Source: Eubacteriales Family XIII. Incertae Sedis bacterium (GTDB lineage Bacteria > Bacillota > Clostridia > Peptostreptococcales > Anaerovoracaceae). From it: DNA of 6,923 nucleotides. Positions within the stretch are counted from its first letter, which is position 1. Every line of letters starts with the position of its first letter. The stretch is from assembly GCA_031263335.1 (NCBI GenBank), contig JAISGB010000248.1:1-6923 (forward strand). The letters run 5' to 3'. The position numbers were made by a program, and so were the translations under genes. Under the pieces are notes generated by a model that saw only the letters and a program-made list of their open reading frames with translations, made no database searches and was not told where the DNA came from. Below are positions 1 to 6,920 of the stretch, one piece after another.

Positions 1-233
1 CAATATTTATCCAAATAATCCTTAAGATGCCATATGATGAACAGCCATACAACCACATCGTCCATCCACGCCACAGGGAACAGCACGACGGGAATGATGT
101 CTATGGGCAACACAAGATACACGATGCCGAATACGACCAACAGTTTCTTCCTGAGCGGTACAGTCTTGTCCGCCATCAGGGATTTGATGGCGACGATCCT
201 GTTTTTCAACACGGCCCATGTGAAAAAGTTCAT
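1..233 (-). CDS. DUF1232 (YkvA-like) small membrane protein, 3' end cut by window edge
   Basis: The reading frame runs from an ATG at 233-231 to the left edge without a stop: 77 whole codons plus two bases. The translation starts MNFFTWAVLKNRIVAIKSLM. At about residues 39-56 it has the segment YLVLPIDIIPVVLFPVAW, followed by a DD pair (58-59) and a second hydrophobic stretch (VVVWLFIIW). The Y-L-x-x-P-I-D-x-I-P core followed by an aspartate pair is the signature of the DUF1232/YkvA family, small membrane-associated proteins of unknown biochemical function. The ATG overlaps the yihA stop by 4 nt (ATGA), which suggests translational coupling and membership of the same operon. Only a weak purine-rich stretch (GAGATAGAGAAA) precedes the start, also consistent with coupling. 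I read this from the sequence by hand. The family call rests on the motif, and the C-terminus is not visible. Confidence 0.8.
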   Translation of the reverse strand, partial: MNFFTWAVLKNRIVAIKSLMADKTVPLRKKLLVVFGIVYLVLPIDIIPVVLFPVAWMDDVVVWLFIIWHLKDYLDKY

Positions 234-814
234 AGCGCTTTCTCTATCTCACCCAACAGATCCTCGACGCCCGACCGTTGCAAGGTCGAAACGGGTACGA
301 CGACATCGTCCTTCCCCATGGACAGGCCGTCCCGTATCGCCTTGAGATTTTTCGCCCACCCGCCTCGGGGGATCTTGTCCGACTTGGTGGCGACGACAAG
401 TCCGTCAAATCCGTAATATTTCAGCCAATCATACATCTGCCTGTCCTGCGCAGACGGTTCGTGCCGGATGTCCACCAAGAGCGCGACCTTTCTCAGCCGA
501 TCCCGGTTTTTCAGATAGGCTTCGATCATGTCGCCCCATTGCTCCGACCGGGACCGCGCAACCTTGGCGTATCCGTAACCCGGCAGATCGACGATGCGAA
601 ACGCGTCGCCGTTGATCGCGTAGAAATTGATGGTCACGGTCTTGCCCGGACTGCCGCTGACCTTCGCGAGCTTGCGCCGGCCGGTCAACAGGTTGAGCAA
701 CGAACTCTTGCCCACATTCGAGCGCCCCGCAAAGGCGATCTCGGGCGGGCCGGATACGGGGTATTGGCTCTTCTTCACCGCGACGGCCAACAGTTCGGCG
801 CGCCCGATCTTCAT
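230..814 (-). CDS. yihA: Ribosome biogenesis GTP-binding protein YihA/YsxC (EngB)
   Basis: This is a 194-residue TRAFAC-class GTPase of the EngB/YihA/YsxC family, which acts in the cytoplasm in late assembly of the 50S ribosomal subunit. The G motifs appear in order: G1 P-loop GRSNVGKS (30-37), G2 threonine in PGKT (T59), G3 DLPG (76-79) followed by the family-typical YGYA, G4 TKSD (143-146), and a G5-like VST (175-177). The length is typical of the family, and no key residue is missing. The ATG overlaps the lon stop as ATGA (814-811), with no good Shine-Dalgarno upstream, so translation probably depends on ribosomes finishing lon. Its own stop overlaps the next gene in the same way. A GTPase of this type directly after lon is common in Firmicutes and some other phyla. 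It is usually essential (family knowledge). Confidence 0.97.
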   Translation of the reverse strand: MKIGRAELLAVAVKKSQYPVSGPPEIAFAGRSNVGKSSLLNLLTGRRKLAKVSGSPGKTVTINFYAINGDAFRIVDLPGYGYAKVARSRSEQWGDMIEAYLKNRDRLRKVALLVDIRHEPSAQDRQMYDWLKYYGFDGLVVATKSDKIPRGGWAKNLKAIRDGLSMGKDDVVVPVSTLQRSGVEDLLGEIEKAL

Positions 815-3261
815 GCGATCGGCTTCGTCAGTATATGCGGCAACGCGTCCTTCGCATGTTTGATGAGGACGAACTCCATCTTCTTGCGGACATTGGCCGG
901 TATCTCGTCGATATCCCGCTCATTGTCCGCCGGCAGGAGCACCTTGCGGATGCCCGCCCGATGGGCCGCCAATACCTTCTCGCGGACGCCGCCGACGGGC
1001 AGGATGTTTCCGCGCAACGTGATCTCACCCGTCATGGCGACATCCTGCTTGGCGGGGACGCCGGTGAGGGTGGAGATCATGGCCGTACACATGGTCACAC
1101 CGGCCGAAGGCCCATCCTTGGGCGTGGCGCCCTCCGGGATATGGATGTGGATATCCTTCTCGCGATAGAAATTCGTCTCGATGCCCAATTCATCCGCAAT
1201 GGAGCGGATATAGCTGACGCCGGCCTTGGCCGACTCCTTCATCACGTCTCCCAACTGGCCCGTCAGCTCCATTTTCCCCGTACCGGGGATCATCGTCGTC
1301 TCGATCGACAGGGTCGTGCCGCCGACGACGGTCCAAGCCAAACCCGTGGTCACGCCGATCATCTTCTCATTCTCGATGACGTCGTAGCGAAACTTCCGCT
1401 TGCCCAGATACTTCTCCAAGGTGCTCCCCGTGACGGAGATCTTTCGCGTTTTCTTCTCGACGACCTTTCTGGCGGACTTACGGCAGACGCCCGCGATCTC
1501 GCGTTCCAAGTTCCGCACGCCGGACTCCCGCGTGTAATAGTTGATGATGTCGCGCACCGTGCGCTCCGGCATGCGGATCGTCTCGGCGCTCAACCCGTGT
1601 TCCTTCAACTGTTTGGGGATCAGGTATTGCTCCGCGATCTTGACCTTCTCTTCCTCCGTGTAACCGGGTACCTCGATCACCTCCATGCGATCGAGCAGGG
1701 GCCTCGGTATGGTATCCGTCGTATTGGCGGTCGTGATGAACAATATCTTGGAGAGATCGAAGGGGAATTCCAAATAGTGATCGGTAAATTCCTTGTTTTG
1801 TTCGGGATCGAGCACCTCGAGCAAGGCCGACGCCGGATCGCCGCGAAAGTCATTGCCGACCTTATCGATCTCGTCGAACAGGAACACGGGGTTCATGGTC
1901 CCCGCCTCCTTGACGCCGTTGATCACGCGGCCCGGGATCGCGCCGATGTACGTGCGCCGATGCCCGCGGATCTCCGCCTCGTCCCGTACGCCGCCCAAGG
2001 ACATGCGGACGAATTCCCTGCCGACAGAGCGGGCGATGGATTTGGCCACGGAGGTCTTGCCCACGCCGGGCGGCCCCACGAGGCAGATGATGGGCGCTTT
2101 CATGGACGTGACCAACTCCATGACGGCCAGATATTCGATGATCCGCTCCTTCACCTTTATCAGCCCATAATGGTCTTCGTTCAATATCCGCTCCGTCGCC
2201 TTCAGGTCGATCACGGATTCGGAATACTTGTTCCACGGCAATTGGAATACCCATTCGATATAGGTGCGGATCACGCCCCCCTCCGCAGAGGAGGACTGTA
2301 TCTTGGACAGGCGCTTGATCTCCTTTTCGATCTTCGCATGGATCTTTTCGGGAAGGCTGAGTTTCCCCAATTCTTCCAACCAATCCCTTATCTCGTCCTC
2401 GATGAGTTCCTCGTCGCCCAGTTCCTCCTGAATGGCGCGGAGTTGCTCGCGCAGATAGTATTCCCGTTGGGACTTGTTGATCTTGCTTCGCACCTTCTTG
2501 TTGATGTCCTGCTCGATCTTCAATATCTCGATCTCCTTGGTCAGGATATCGTTCAGCAGACTCAGGCGCGCCTCAGGATCAAAGGCTTCCAATATCTCCT
2601 GCTTGGCCTCGGTGCGGATATCCAGATGCGAAGCGATGATGTCGGCGAGCCGGCCGGGTTGCTCCACCGTCGATACGGAGACGAAGAGATCCTGCGGCAA
2701 TTTTCGACTGATGTTGAGATAGTCTTCAAAGTTGTCCAAGACCGTCCGCATGAGCGCCTCGACCCTGTTGGGGATCGTCTCATATTCGACTTCCTCGATC
2801 TCTCGGACGCGCGTCTTGAAATAGGGGATCTCGTGAACCATGTCCTCGATGACGCCCCTGCTGATCCCCTCGACCAAAACCCGGATGGAATCCCCGGGCA
2901 ATTTCAGCATCTGTTTGATCTTCGCGATCGTCCCTACACGAAAAAAGTCATCCAAGGTGGGCAGATCCGTCTCCGCGTCCTGTTGCGCGGCGAGGAACAC
3001 GATCTGATCCCGAACCATGGCCTTCTCGAGCGCGCTGATGGATTTCTCGCGGCCGATGTCGAAATGCAACACCATGTACGGGAAGATGGAAAGCCCGCGC
3101 AACGGGATCATGGGCATGGCGCGCGCGCCGTCGTCCTCCGCGGGATACGCGTCCTCCTCATCCCCCGAAGCCAAGATGTCCCTCAACTCCTCAAACGCGT
3201 CATGCTCTGTCACGTCATGCTTGTCATCACGCGATGTTTCGTCCTTCTTCTCCTTGACCAA
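811..3261 (-). CDS. lon: ATP-dependent protease La (Lon, LonA type)
   Basis: Lon is a cytoplasmic hexameric AAA+ serine protease that unfolds and degrades damaged and short-lived regulatory proteins. The 816 residues show an acidic N-terminal extension (1-48), then the LON substrate-binding domain beginning at PMIPLRG, a helical linker with QREYYLREQ, and the AAA+ module with Walker A GPPGVGKT (396-403) and Walker B FLFDEID (D463, E464). The protease domain has the catalytic serine in PKDGPSAG (S719) and the catalytic lysine in GGVREK (K762). The spacing of 43 residues and the constant +40 offset from E. coli Lon (S679, K722) show that nothing is missing. The start is TTG, chosen because AGAAGGAG lies 7 nt upstream; the first in-frame ATG, codon 49, has no ribosome binding site. 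One Lon gene is present and no LonB. The gene uses no TTA, CTA or TCA codon from its start to about position 835. Confidence 0.98.
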   Translation of the reverse strand: MVKEKKDETSRDDKHDVTEHDAFEELRDILASGDEEDAYPAEDDGARAMPMIPLRGLSIFPYMVLHFDIGREKSISALEKAMVRDQIVFLAAQQDAETDLPTLDDFFRVGTIAKIKQMLKLPGDSIRVLVEGISRGVIEDMVHEIPYFKTRVREIEEVEYETIPNRVEALMRTVLDNFEDYLNISRKLPQDLFVSVSTVEQPGRLADIIASHLDIRTEAKQEILEAFDPEARLSLLNDILTKEIEILKIEQDINKKVRSKINKSQREYYLREQLRAIQEELGDEELIEDEIRDWLEELGKLSLPEKIHAKIEKEIKRLSKIQSSSAEGGVIRTYIEWVFQLPWNKYSESVIDLKATERILNEDHYGLIKVKERIIEYLAVMELVTSMKAPIICLVGPPGVGKTSVAKSIARSVGREFVRMSLGGVRDEAEIRGHRRTYIGAIPGRVINGVKEAGTMNPVFLFDEIDKVGNDFRGDPASALLEVLDPEQNKEFTDHYLEFPFDLSKILFITTANTTDTIPRPLLDRMEVIEVPGYTEEEKVKIAEQYLIPKQLKEHGLSAETIRMPERTVRDIINYYTRESGVRNLEREIAGVCRKSARKVVEKKTRKISVTGSTLEKYLGKRKFRYDVIENEKMIGVTTGLAWTVVGGTTLSIETTMIPGTGKMELTGQLGDVMKESAKAGVSYIRSIADELGIETNFYREKDIHIHIPEGATPKDGPSAGVTMCTAMISTLTGVPAKQDVAMTGEITLRGNILPVGGVREKVLAAHRAGIRKVLLPADNERDIDEIPANVRKKMEFVLIKHAKDALPHILTKPIA

Positions 3262-3268
3262 TACAGCA

Positions 3269-3276
3269 CTCCTTCT
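3269..3276 (-). promoter_or_regulatory. Ribosome binding site fixing the TTG start of lon
   Basis: The minus strand reads AGAAGGAG here, followed by a 7-nt spacer and TTG at 3261-3259. This is a near-ideal Shine-Dalgarno and spacing, and it decides the non-ATG start. It lies just outside the fold-back element that fills the rest of the gap. Confidence 0.85.
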
Positions 3277-3283
3277 ATCTGAA

Positions 3284-3428
3284 ACTACTCAACGGTCACG
3301 CTATTTTTGCGTATTCCGGAACCCAATACCGATTTTGTCTTCCTCACGTACCTCAGAGTACGCTCCGGGGAGCCAAAATCGGCCTTGGAACCCGGACTCC
3401 ATCAAAACTATCGCGACCGTTGAGTAGT
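3284..3428. repeat. Long imperfect palindrome (fold-back, MITE-like) between clpX and lon
   Basis: About 145 bp of the 182-nt clpX-lon gap forms one symmetric inverted repeat. The outer arms are a perfect 14-bp match: actactcaacggtc (3284-3297) against gaccgttgagtagt (3415-3428). Further in, tccgg (3315-3319) pairs with ccgga (3392-3396), ccgattttg (3329-3337) with caaaatcgg (3374-3382), and cgtac (3347-3351) with gtacg (3358-3362) around a 6-nt loop. All pairs centre on about 3355. Imperfect matches join these blocks. Part of the left arm recurs in the tig-clpP gap, so this is a member of a dispersed family and not a one-off terminator. In the operon transcript it would form a large hairpin just before the lon ribosome binding site, and could slow or process the mRNA (inference). 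No ORF or U-tract is associated with it. Confidence 0.85.
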
Positions 3429-3443
3429 CGTGATCTGAATCTT

Positions 3444-4730
3444 CTACGAAACGATCTGTTTCGCGTCCTTCTTTTCCTTCTTCTCGGCCAAGACCAAGGT
3501 GGGACCCGTATCCTTGTCGATGGCGGATTCCGTGACCACGACCTTCTTGATGTCGGTCCGCGAAGGGATCTCATACATGATGTCGGTCATAACATGCTCG
3601 AAGATGCTCCGGAGTCCTCTGGCGCCGGTCTTGCGCTCGATGGCCTTCTCGGCCAACTTCTTGATGGCGCTGTCCTCCAGTTCCAATTCCACGTTGTCCA
3701 ACATGAAGAGCTTCTTGTACTGCTTCAGCAATGAATTCTTCGGTTCCGTAATGATGCGCACCAAGGCGTTGCTGTCCAACTCCTGCAGGGTACACATGAC
3801 CGGAAGCCGGCCGATAAACTCGGGGATGAGACCGTATTTCAACAGATCTTCCGACTGGACGCTCTTCAATATCTCAGAGGAAGCCTTCTCCGTCTCCTTG
3901 ACCTCGGAATTGAACCCTATGGTCTTTTCGCCCAATCTGCGCAGGATGATCTTGTCCAATCCGTCAAAGGCGCCCCCGCAGATGAACAGCACGTTCGTCG
4001 TGTCGAAGGGGATAAAATCTTGATGCGGATGTTTCCGACCGCCCTGCGGCGGCACGTTCGCCACGGTCCCCTCGATGATCTTCAGCAGAGCCTGCTGTAC
4101 GCCTTCCCCGCTGACGTCCCGCGTGATGGAGACATTGTCGCCCTTGCGCGCGATCTTGTCTATCTCGTCCACATAGATGATGCCCTTCTGCGCCTTCGCG
4201 ATGTCGCCGTCGGCCGCCTGTATCAGCTTGAGCAGAATGTTCTCCACATCCTCGCCCACATAGCCGGCCTCCGTGAGCGCCGTCGCGTCGGCGATCGCGA
4301 AAGGCACATTGAATATCTTGGCCAAGGTCTGGGCGAGCAAGGTCTTGCCCGAACCCGTCGGTCCCATCATGACGATGTTGCTCTTCTGTATCTCCACGCC
4401 GTCATTGTCGTGGGCGGTCGCGTACTTCACGCGTTTGTAATGGTTGTAGACCGCCACGGCCAAAATCTTCTTCGCCTCATCCTGATCTATGACATAATCG
4501 GACAGGGATTCGGCTATCTCTTTGGGCTTCGGCACATAGAGCCGATTCCCATGCTCCGCGCGATAACCCTCATAGGCGTTTTCGAATTCCTCCCGTATGA
4601 TATCCTGACAGAGTTCGACGCACTCATCGCAAATATAGACGTTCGGTCCGGCGATCAGCCGCTTCACCTGATCCTGCGGTTTCCCGCAGAAAGAACATTT
4701 CAACTGCTTGTTATCGTCGTAATTACTCAT
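3444..4730 (-). CDS. clpX: ATP-dependent Clp protease ATP-binding subunit ClpX
   Basis: ClpX is the hexameric AAA+ unfoldase that recognises tagged substrates and threads them into ClpP. The 428 residues show the N-terminal C4 zinc-binding domain (C12, C15, C34, C37), Walker A GPTGSGKT (123-130), the pore-1 loop GYVG (156-159) that grips substrate, Walker B IIYVDEID (D188, E189), the RKH loop (232-234), and the IGF loop (271-273) that docks into ClpP. The GARGLRS sensor-2 motif lies near the C-terminus. The length matches the family. The ATG is preceded by GGAAAGGAAA (4750-4741), about 10 nt upstream. The gene follows clpP by 32 nt, so the two partner subunits are co-transcribed. The lysine-rich tail ends at TAG (3446-3444). 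The presence of the IGF loop indicates a ClpP-competent ClpX. Confidence 0.98.
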   Translation of the reverse strand: MSNYDDNKQLKCSFCGKPQDQVKRLIAGPNVYICDECVELCQDIIREEFENAYEGYRAEHGNRLYVPKPKEIAESLSDYVIDQDEAKKILAVAVYNHYKRVKYATAHDNDGVEIQKSNIVMMGPTGSGKTLLAQTLAKIFNVPFAIADATALTEAGYVGEDVENILLKLIQAADGDIAKAQKGIIYVDEIDKIARKGDNVSITRDVSGEGVQQALLKIIEGTVANVPPQGGRKHPHQDFIPFDTTNVLFICGGAFDGLDKIILRRLGEKTIGFNSEVKETEKASSEILKSVQSEDLLKYGLIPEFIGRLPVMCTLQELDSNALVRIITEPKNSLLKQYKKLFMLDNVELELEDSAIKKLAEKAIERKTGARGLRSIFEHVMTDIMYEIPSRTDIKKVVVTESAIDKDTGPTLVLAEKKEKKDAKQIVS

Positions 4731-4762
4731 CTATGTTATCTTTCCTTTCCGGCCCATTCCGC

Positions 4763-5344
4763 CTATCGAGACGCAATCACCTTATCTATCAATCCGTAAT
4801 CCACCGCCTGCTCCGCAGTCATGAAGTTGTCGCGATCGGTATCGACGGCGATGCGCTCCTGCGGCTGGCCCGTGCGCTCGGATAATATCCTGTTCAGTTT
4901 TTCGCGCGTCTTGATGATGTGTTCCGCATGAATCTTGATGTCCTCCGCCTGACCCTGTACGCCGCCCAACGGCTGATGGATGAGTATCTCCGAATTAGGC
5001 AACGCGAACCGCTTGCCCTTGGCGCCCGCCGTCAGCAGGAAGGAACCCATGCTCGCCGCCATGCCGACGCAGATCGTCGAAACATCCGGTTTGATGTATT
5101 GCATGGTGTCAAAGATGGCGAGTCCGGACGCGACCGAACCGCCCGGGCTGTTGATGTACATATTGATGTCCTTGCTGTTGTCCTCCGCCTCGAGAAACAG
5201 GAGCTGGGCGATGACCAAGCCGGCCAACGTGTCATTGATTTCCTCCCCGAGGAAGATGATGCGATCCTTGAGGAGCCGCGAGTAGATGTCGTAAGAGCGT
5301 TCTCCCTGCCCCGTCTGTTCTACCACATAGGGTACGAGTGGCAT
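4763..5344 (-). CDS. clpP: ATP-dependent Clp protease proteolytic subunit ClpP
   Basis: ClpP forms the two-ring, 14-subunit serine peptidase barrel that degrades proteins delivered by ClpX and other Clp ATPases in the cytoplasm. The 193-residue product has a complete catalytic triad: S98 in GMAASMGS, H123 in ILIHQPLGG, and D172 in DTDRDNFM. The N-terminus [16 protein letters not shown] is the conserved axial-loop region, so little or no propeptide is expected. INSPGGS (64-70) is also conserved and forms the oxyanion region. Start choice is supported by AAGGAG (5356-5351) with a 6-nt spacer before the ATG. It lies between tig and clpX, so chaperone, peptidase and unfoldase genes are consecutive. 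No second clpP is in the window. Confidence 0.98.
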   Translation of the reverse strand: MPLVPYVVEQTGQGERSYDIYSRLLKDRIIFLGEEINDTLAGLVIAQLLFLEAEDNSKDINMYINSPGGSVASGLAIFDTMQYIKPDVSTICVGMAASMGSFLLTAGAKGKRFALPNSEILIHQPLGGVQGQAEDIKIHAEHIIKTREKLNRILSERTGQPQERIAVDTDRDNFMTAEQAVDYGLIDKVIASR

Positions 5345-5350
5345 AATAAT

Positions 5351-5356
5351 CTCCTT
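5351..5356 (-). promoter_or_regulatory. Ribosome binding site of clpP
   Basis: AAGGAG on the minus strand is followed by a 6-nt AT-rich spacer and the clpP ATG. It lies outside the upstream repeat copy, so clpP translation initiation does not require the repeat. Confidence 0.85.
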
Positions 5357-5374
5357 ATTTATGTTACGATTTGC

Positions 5375-5445
5375 CGGTCACGCTATTAGCTGCGAGCAAC
5401 GCGAGTCTCATTCTATGCGTCGCGTATTCCGGAACCCAAATACGA
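5375..5445. repeat. Second copy of the intergenic repeat, in the tig-clpP gap
   Basis: Two blocks are identical to the left arm of the clpX-lon palindrome: cggtcacgctatt (5375-5387, matching 3293-3305) and gcgtattccggaacccaa (5422-5439, matching 3309-3326). They keep the same order and orientation. Here they are separated by 34 nt instead of 3 nt. The extra segment can itself fold: gcgagca (5392-5398) pairs with tgcgtcgc (5416-5423) with one bulged base. A 6-bp pair, cgtatt/aatacg (5424-5429/5440-5444 region), encloses the ccggaaccca core. The repeat stops right against the tig stop codon (5448-5446). It contains no supportable gene. Confidence 0.75.
5410..5439 (-). promoter_or_regulatory. 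Weak candidate promoter for clpP inside the repeat
   Basis: On the minus strand TTGGGT (5439-5434) and TAGAAT (5415-5410) are 18 nt apart, about 65 nt before the clpP start. The -10 matches TATAAT at five of six bases, but the -35 matches only half. The same TTGGGT lies in the other repeat copy, where the -10 is poor. A secondary clpP promoter is possible, but chance is not excluded. Confidence 0.25.
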
Positions 5446-6732
5446 TCATCGTTCCACGATGGCCGTTTCAAACATGTATTCCACGGCCTTCCGGCCCGTT
5501 ATATCCTCCGTCAACAGCGCAAGCCGGGCTTCCCCCAAGGACGCCTTGAGTTCTTCCGGCTGCATCTTGTACTGTTCCGCGGTCCGTTCCAGTTCCGCGT
5601 TCACTTCTTCCTCGCTCGCTTCAAGTCCCTCCGCGGCGGCGACGGCCTTCACGATGAGGCGCATCCGCACATGACGGAGCGCGTCGTTCCGCAGGGTCTC
5701 GCGGAACTCGGCAGGATCCTTCCCGAGATACCGAAAATACTGCCGCATATCCAAGCCCTGCTGTTGCAGGGTCTGCGCGAGTTCGTCCATCATCGCGTCC
5801 ATCCGATCCTCCACCATGATGTCCGGGATGTCCACCTCATTCGCTTCATACACCGCTTCCAAGACGGCGTTTTTCTTCTCCGTCTCTTCCTGCTCGGCGG
5901 CGGCCTTCTTCAACCGCGCCTCGATGTCGGCCTTGAGTTCGTCGAGGCTTTCAAATTCGCTGATGTCCTGCGCGAACGCGTCGTCGATCTCGGGCTTTTC
6001 CTCCCGTTTCACGCCGTTCACGGTCACGCGGAACACCGCCTCCTTCCCCTTCAAATCCTCCGAATGGTAGTCCTCGGGGAAGGTGACCTTCACCTCTCTC
6101 TCGTCGCCCTTCTTTACGCCGACGAGCTGTTCCTCAAAACCGGGGATGAAGGCGCCCGAACCGAGCTTCAGGTTGTGATTCTCCGCGGAACCCCCGTCAA
6201 ACGGTTTGTCTCCGATAAATCCGGCGTAGTCGATATTCACCGTATCGCCGGATTCCGCGCTTTCGTCCGTATCCGACAGGCGCGCCCCGCGATCGCGCGC
6301 CGTCTCCAATTCGCGACGGACGTCCTCGTCCGTCACCTCATGTACCACATCCTTGATCTTGACGCCCGTATAGTCCTTCACCTCCACCTCGGGCGGGACG
6401 GTCACCTTCACCGTCGCCGAAAACCCTTCGCCCTTGGTGAGTTCCCCGAACTCTATCTTCGGCCTGTCTATGGGTTCGATATCGAGTTCCCTCAGCGCTT
6501 CGGGGTAATTCGCCTCGAGCAGATCCTCCAAGGCGTCCTCCATGAACACCCCTTCGCCGTAATGTTGCTCGATGATCCGCCTCGGCGCCTTCCCCTTCCT
6601 GAAGCCGTTTACCTGATAACGCCCCTTTGTTTTCTTATAGGCTTCGACCTGCGCGTTCTCAAACTCCTCCGCGTCAAAGCCCAACTCAAATGTGACGTCG
6701 TTATTCTCCTTGGAAACAAATGTTGCCTTCAT
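5446..6732 (-). CDS. tig: Trigger factor, ribosome-associated chaperone and peptidyl-prolyl isomerase
   Basis: Trigger factor binds the ribosome at the polypeptide exit and is the first chaperone to meet nascent chains. The 428 residues are close to the usual length of about 430. The ribosome-binding loop GFRKGKAP is at 43-50, the same position as in E. coli. An FKBP-type isomerase domain spans roughly 155-245, with GDTVNIDYAGFIGDKPFDGG and an LGSGAFIPGFEEQLVG stretch. The helical C-terminal chaperone arms follow, rich in Glu, Lys and Ala. The ATG (6732-6730) is preceded by GGAAGGG about 7 nt upstream. That ATG also overlaps the stop of a possible 14-codon leader ORF. It is the first gene of the visible operon, with a promoter about 95 nt upstream. 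Its whole coding frame lacks TTA, CTA and TCA codons. Confidence 0.98.
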   Translation of the reverse strand: MKATFVSKENNDVTFELGFDAEEFENAQVEAYKKTKGRYQVNGFRKGKAPRRIIEQHYGEGVFMEDALEDLLEANYPEALRELDIEPIDRPKIEFGELTKGEGFSATVKVTVPPEVEVKDYTGVKIKDVVHEVTDEDVRRELETARDRGARLSDTDESAESGDTVNIDYAGFIGDKPFDGGSAENHNLKLGSGAFIPGFEEQLVGVKKGDEREVKVTFPEDYHSEDLKGKEAVFRVTVNGVKREEKPEIDDAFAQDISEFESLDELKADIEARLKKAAAEQEETEKKNAVLEAVYEANEVDIPDIMVEDRMDAMMDELAQTLQQQGLDMRQYFRYLGKDPAEFRETLRNDALRHVRMRLIVKAVAAAEGLEASEEEVNAELERTAEQYKMQPEELKASLGEARLALLTEDITGRKAVEYMFETAIVER

Positions 6733-6773
6733 GCTTTGTCCCTTCCTGCCAACCTACGCTTCGGCCCGTTCAT
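6729..6773 (-). CDS. Possible 14-codon leader ORF coupled to tig
   Basis: An ATG at 6773-6771 opens a frame encoding MNGPKRRLAGRDKA, ending in TGA at 6731-6729. The TGA overlaps the tig ATG by 4 nt (ATGA). A strong Shine-Dalgarno, GGAGGAGG (6790-6783), lies 9 nt upstream, better than the one before tig itself. The ATG sits in the loop of a 7-bp hairpin. The arrangement is what a translated, coupled leader would look like, and it would raise or gate ribosome loading on tig (inference). The peptide is basic and resembles nothing I recognise. It may be a chance ORF, since it is very short. Confidence 0.4.
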   Translation of the reverse strand: MNGPKRRLAGRDKA

Positions 6774-6782
6774 CCCGGGCCG
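6762..6782 (-). promoter_or_regulatory. GC-rich hairpin in the tig 5' leader
   Basis: The arms cggcccg (6762-6768) and cgggccg (6776-6782) form a perfect 7-bp stem with a 7-nt loop. On the transcript the loop reads GGAUGAA and holds the leader ORF start codon. The stem lies directly downstream of GGAGGAGG. There is no U-tract after it, so it is not an intrinsic terminator. A translational or mRNA-stability role is inferred. Confidence 0.55.
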
Positions 6783-6826
6783 CCTCCTCCGGCGAATGTA
6801 TAAAATCATCTCGTGTTCCGATATTT

Positions 6827-6856
6827 ATTATATCATCGAAACAAGACAAAAGTAAA
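6827..6856 (-). promoter_or_regulatory. Sigma-A-type promoter of the tig operon
   Basis: The minus strand has a perfect -10 hexamer TATAAT (6832-6827) preceded by TG at the extended -10 position (TGATATAAT). TTTACT (6856-6851), four of six matches to TTGACA, lies 18 nt upstream. Transcription would begin near 6820, giving a leader of about 85-90 nt before tig. It sits in an AT-rich patch between GC-richer segments. No CtsR- or CIRCE-like operator is visible around it. Confidence 0.7.
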
Positions 6857-6872
6857 CAGTCCCGCGCAGTTG

Positions 6873-6920
6873 GTTTTGATCCGAATTCTTCAATTATTGC
6901 TCAAAGATTCAGATCAAAAC
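6873..6920. repeat. Inverted repeat (hairpin) at the right edge
   Basis: The arms gttttgatc (6873-6881) and gatcaaaac (6912-6920) are a perfect 9-bp pair. Inside them gaat (6883-6886) pairs with attc (6907-6910), and ctt (6888-6890) with aag (6904-6906), leaving a 13-nt loop. No U-tract follows the minus-strand reading, and the plus-strand side is cut by the window. It could be a terminator of an upstream gene or the flank of a repeat. Confidence 0.5.

Noticed and set aside
22..219. 65-residue minus-strand open frame at the left edge
   Set aside because: It overlaps, out of frame, the DUF1232 gene, which has a family motif, hydrophobic segments and an ATGA junction. The composition of this frame is unlike a real protein.
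835..3282. 815-residue open frame on the plus strand, antisense to lon
   Set aside because: It is codon-aligned with lon and exists because lon lacks TTA, CTA and TCA codons. The product has no recognisable domain, and lon is unmistakably the real gene.
3293..3326. lon promoter in the clpX-lon gap (TTGGGT, 17 nt, TAGCGT on the minus strand)
   Set aside because: The -10 matches only half of the consensus and there is no extended -10, so there is too little to call a promoter.
3284..3428. Intrinsic terminator after clpX
   Set aside because: The palindrome is about 145 bp with no U-tract after either arm. A repeat explains it better, though partial attenuation is possible.
5345..5445. CtsR or CIRCE operator upstream of clpP
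   Set aside because: No tandem GGTCAAA-type heptads and no CIRCE-like long inverted repeat are visible here or upstream of tig.
5371..6855. 494-residue open frame on the plus strand, antisense to tig
   Set aside because: It is the mirror frame of tig with the same codon-bias cause, running through the repeat and the tig promoter. No domain or ribosome binding site supports it.
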